Shown here piece by piece: positions 8,301 through 10,517 of a stretch of DNA of 10,517 nt (positions are counted from its first letter, which is position 1; each line of letters opens with the position of its first letter). The stretch is from positions 1-10,517 of the forward strand of contig LT642807.1 in assembly GCA_900128585.1 (NCBI GenBank), written 5' to 3'. The translations under genes and the position numbers were made by a program. The notes under the pieces were generated by a model, which was not told the DNA's origin, ran no database searches, and worked only from the letters and a program-made list of their open reading frames with translations. Source of the DNA: Stramenopiles sp. TOSAG23-3 (Eukaryota > Sar).

Positions 8301-10074
8301 TTGGTTCAGCAAGTACTTTTTCCTGGCTTCGCAACGGTTGATTGCGTTCATCGCATCGCCCGAAAGCCCCCGTCCATCCCTTCTCCCTCGCGTGTCCGAG
8401 TGGCGAATTCCCGCAATCGTGCGAACGACCTCTTTGTATTCCCTTGTTAGTGTCTCCATAGAGGGAGCGCCCCATTGCCCTGGTCTGTACGGTTCTATTT
8501 CTGGCTTCCTATCCCTCAACGCCTTTCCCATGGTGGACGCTGTATGCGGCCGGCTGTGGCTGGCCGTTTGGGGCCTACTCATCCCCCCAAATGAAGAACT
8601 GTTGTATGACATCCGGTCCTCGTCGTCATCATACTTGTGCCCATACACGACCCTGCTGTTCTGAAACAATTGTTGGGTAGCTGGAGCAGCTAGCGCTTGA
8701 ACATCGCTGTCGTGGGCGTAGGCCTCTATAGCCGAAGCAACTACGGTCGTTCCGCTGTTGCCATTTTGGCCGCTGTAGTTGTTGACGTACGACGCATTGG
8801 ATGGGCTGTGAACGATGAGGGATAGGACCGAAGAGCTTGCAAGGCACTGCAGCTTCCCCTGCGTTTCCGGTCGTTCCAAAACTTCTATCAAGTACCGCAT
8901 GCCATCAAACCCTTTGTTTTCGTGCAAGCGTGCTATGGCTCGTGCCCCCCCGTTGCCGGCAAGGTAACGGAGAAGCCGGCATGCGACCTCCTGGGCACGG
9001 AGAAGGTCCGACTCCGACTCCGCAACGACTCGAAAGGTGTTAAAAAGTGTCTGCATGATAAATTCCATTTCTAAATCTCGGATCACTGCATCCTTTTTTT
9101 GAACCCCGAACGACTGCGCAACCTGTAGCATGCACTGCAATGCTTCCAGCTGAAGACGGGCGTCATCAACCTTAAATGTAGCGTCCACCACGAGCGCAAG
9201 AACCGCCATTCCCCCTTCGTTCAACACGCTGCGGGCTTCCTCGGCGCCCTCCTCGGCAAGGGCCGTCACTGCCGTCAAAACTCTGCTGGCCGTCTTTTCA
9301 CGGCGAATGACCAGTCCTCTGACTTCCCTGGATGCGACCAGAAAGGATTTTATTCGGGACTCTTTCACGGTACCAGAGTTGAGCGCCTCTGTAATGTCCG
9401 CAAGGGCGGCATGAATGGGAGACTGTTCCTCGTCGTCCATGCCCGCGCTGGATGGGGCCGGGAGAGATGGCGCTCCTGCAGTGGAGGCCGCCGTGCTGGC
9501 CACCTCCGACTCAAAATCATCGTCGTCTTCGTAATCATCGTCGTCCCCGTAATCGTCCGAATCTTCCTCTTCCGATCCCCCCCCGCGACGGTTACCTGGC
9601 TGTTCTATTTCTATATTTTTCGACTCTTCTTCCTCCCGCTTTTCCTCCCTTTTCGGTCTTACTCGGACCGGCGCCGGCGGGGGCATCCCGGGCGGGGCCC
9701 CCCATCCCTAAATTCTTCGATGATCTCCCGTTGGACGTAGTTGACATCTGCTTGGAAGAGCTCGGCCTGTTTTTGTTGCTCTTCGCGCTCTTGCTACTAC
9801 TTGGCCTGCTGCTAGCACGTCTCGCGGAGGTCTGCGTTGGAAGAAACTCTTTAAACTTCGGAGGAGGCGCGTTGTAAATTTTATCTAACTGTTGCTTTAC
9901 ATCGTACTCAATGTCTATTACCGGTTGGCTCTCGCTAGGATGTGGGCTGCCACGGGCAAGAAAATCTATGTGCTCCTGTTCGTAATCTCTGACAATAACC
10001 GCATTTCCAATCATTTTGTTCGTCGTCACTACGTATGCTTTCTGCCCGACTTTGGACGTTTGCACCTTCGACAT
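5400..10074 (-). CDS. Large ARM-like / IQ / WW / double Tudor-like scaffold protein, probably cytoskeletal or ciliary (frame broken near 9700)
   Basis: The gene starts at ATG 10074 (A at -3) and ends at TAA 5400-5402. One frame change near 9694-9703 splits it, and dropping one base there gives 1,557 codons. The N-terminal 126 residues are a small globular-looking segment, then a Ser/Arg/Lys linker with RPSSSK twice. Numbering from the in-frame Met at 9686: 38-60 is an Asp/Glu run. 88-345 is Leu/Ala-rich helical repeat resembling armadillo repeats. RPxTA/S motifs lie at 371, 379, 677, 696, 754 and 821. 837-890 is highly basic. Five IQ motifs start at 899, 925, 951, 977 and 1003. 1020-1066 is an Ala/Glu coiled coil. 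1130-1159 is a WW domain (W1132, YWYN 1144-1147, W1155, P1158). Tudor-like folds occupy about 1226-1276 and 1297-1348, each with YPG and FDDG. The tail is acidic. IQ motifs bind calmodulin or centrin, WW domains bind proline motifs, and Tudor folds read methylated residues or act as structural modules. I know no named protein with this order. The ciliary role is inferred. Confidence 0.8.
5643..6011 (-). other. Two tandem Tudor-like domains
   Basis: Residues 1226-1276 and 1297-1348 share the pattern G-x2-V-x-A, then YPG, then Y-x3-FDDG[DE], with the FDDG motifs 72 residues apart. This is the barrel pattern of Tudor/SH3-like royal-family domains. Candidate aromatic-cage residues are W1238, Y1242, Y1255 and F1259 in the first, and W1309, W1312, Y1313, Y1327 and F1331 in the second. 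A Pro/Glu/Lys linker separates them. The ligand cannot be predicted. Confidence 0.75.
6210..6299 (-). other. WW domain coding segment
   Basis: It encodes residues 1130-1159 (numbered from the Met at 9686). Two tryptophans 23 residues apart (1132 and 1155), the aromatic strand YWYN with its Asn, the TGESRW turn and the closing Pro at 1158 match the WW consensus. The Tyr/Trp pair needed to bind proline-rich ligands is present, so it should be functional. Confidence 0.9.
6615..7004 (-). repeat. Five-copy, 26-residue (78-base) IQ-motif repeat array
   Basis: The isoleucines of the five IQ motifs fall at residues 899, 925, 951, 977 and 1003, exactly 26 apart. Each copy follows IQxxxR[GA]xxxRxxV and then a Lys/Glu-rich linker. 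The array should form one long basic helix with sites for five calmodulin-like light chains. Copies 1, 3 and 5 carry RG at the central position, while 2 and 4 carry RA. It continues directly into an Ala/Glu-rich coiled coil. Confidence 0.93.
9694..9703 (-). other. Frame break beside a G/C homopolymer run in the scaffold gene
   Basis: On the coding strand six G (9703-9698) are followed directly by CCCC (9697-9694). The frame from ATG 10074 reads good protein to about here, then turns into an Arg/Gly/Ala shadow and stops at 9592. The frame one base further on is open from here to 5400 and carries all later domains. Removing one base (or adding two) joins them as a Pro/Gly-rich linker. A second start at ATG 9686 lies in the downstream frame. 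Confidence 0.75.
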
Positions 10075-10517
10075 GCTGATGGGGTCAGTATGCTCCCAAA
10101 CGCTGAATCCCCCAAAGTGCAGGTACGGCAATCAGTCTATCTCACGGATAAATTATTCGAACTCTAATATCCTGTATACACACAACACAAAAACCCGTTT
10201 ATAAATGTCGATCTCTCCTTTATAACAAACATAATTTGTTCCATAATATGAATTTTATTGATTGGGTCGGGTATATATATGCAAGGCAATGGAAAATATA
10301 AATTATTATGTTGTTTTTTTTTTGCGAGATTTTGTTGTTGTTGTAGTAGTACCAGTAGTACGTACTAATAACAAGGAGGAAGGAGGAGGAGTAGAATAAA
10401 AAATAATATAAAAAAAAGAAGAAGAAGAGAAGAAGAAGAAAGAAGAAGCAATCTCAATCAGCATCAGCAGCTCGAGGCTCATCCGTCAACGGTAAAAAGA
10501 AAAGAAGAAGAAAGAAA
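10075..10517. other. AT- and purine-rich 5' flank of the scaffold gene with triplet microsatellites
   Basis: No gene can be supported in these 443 bases. They should include the promoter and 5' leader of the minus-strand scaffold gene. The stretch to about 10320 is AT-rich. GTT triplets lie near 10331-10345, GGA triplets near 10374-10391, and GAA triplets at 10418-10448 and near the end. On the + strand the last 100 or so bases are free of stops, but they are low-complexity and lack an ATG, so no gene is called. Confidence 0.5.
10409..10517. repeat. GAA-rich purine tract at the right edge
   Basis: Imperfect GAA/GAAAA repeats at 10411-10448 and 10494-10517 flank a short complex segment (10449-10493). 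The + strand is almost all purine, as it is in the GAAA tract at the left edge. The tract runs to the last base, so its full extent is unknown. Confidence 0.85.

Noticed and set aside
10075-10131. Upstream extension of the scaffold protein to a TTG at 10131
   Set aside because: The ATG at 10074 has A at -3 and is followed at once by sensible protein sequence. No ATG occurs in the extension.
10396-10517. A stop-free + strand stretch at the right edge that could be the start of another gene
   Set aside because: It is mostly GAA/AAA repeat, has no ATG and only about 45 bases of complex sequence. That is too little to support a gene.
1-10517. CRISPR arrays, tRNA or rRNA genes, insertion sequences, long terminal repeats
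   Set aside because: I looked for evenly spaced repeats, cloverleaf boxes, transposase motifs and terminal inverted repeats and saw none. The only repeats are microsatellites, short tandem copies and the protein-coding IQ array.

Overview
The window looks like nuclear DNA from a unicellular eukaryote, probably an alga or other protist. Phylum cannot be fixed from the sequence. The reasons are: a PX-domain protein ending in a CaaX box, a secreted saposin-type protein, a large IQ/WW/Tudor-like scaffold protein, ATG starts in good eukaryotic context (purine at -3), no bacterial ribosome binding sites or operons, and long AT-rich, microsatellite-laden spacers between GC-richer genes. TAA, TAG and TGA all end genes, so the standard code fits. 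No introns are needed to explain the genes.

Layout. Positions 1-80 are a (GAAA)n microsatellite, followed by an AT-rich spacer to 570. Gene A (571-2702, +) encodes a protein with a long disordered, charged N-terminal half and a multipass membrane C-terminal part. It is split by a frame change at a run of twelve C (1282-1293). Gene B (3046-3699, -) encodes a 217-residue secreted protein with a textbook six-cysteine saposin B pattern. A 1,047-base divergent AT-rich spacer holds a 14-base tandem repeat. Gene C (4747-5250, +) encodes a 167-residue SNX3-like PX protein ending in CSLL, a probable prenylation signal. Gene D (5400-10074, -) is about 1,557 codons and encodes an acidic, armadillo-like, RPxTA-rich, five-IQ, WW, double Tudor-like protein. 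It is also split by a frame change, near a G/C run at 9694-9703. The window ends in a purine-rich GAA/GGA tract, so both ends fall in low-complexity DNA.

The genes alternate in direction (+ - + -), giving two convergent pairs (A/B and C/D) and one divergent pair (B/C). Nothing shows that they form one pathway. B suggests the secretory or endolysosomal route, C endosomal membranes via phosphoinositide, A an unidentified membrane, and D a calmodulin-binding cytoskeletal or ciliary scaffold. The most interesting items are the architecture of D with its exact 26-residue IQ period, the PX plus CaaX combination in C, and the two frame breaks in otherwise well-preserved genes.
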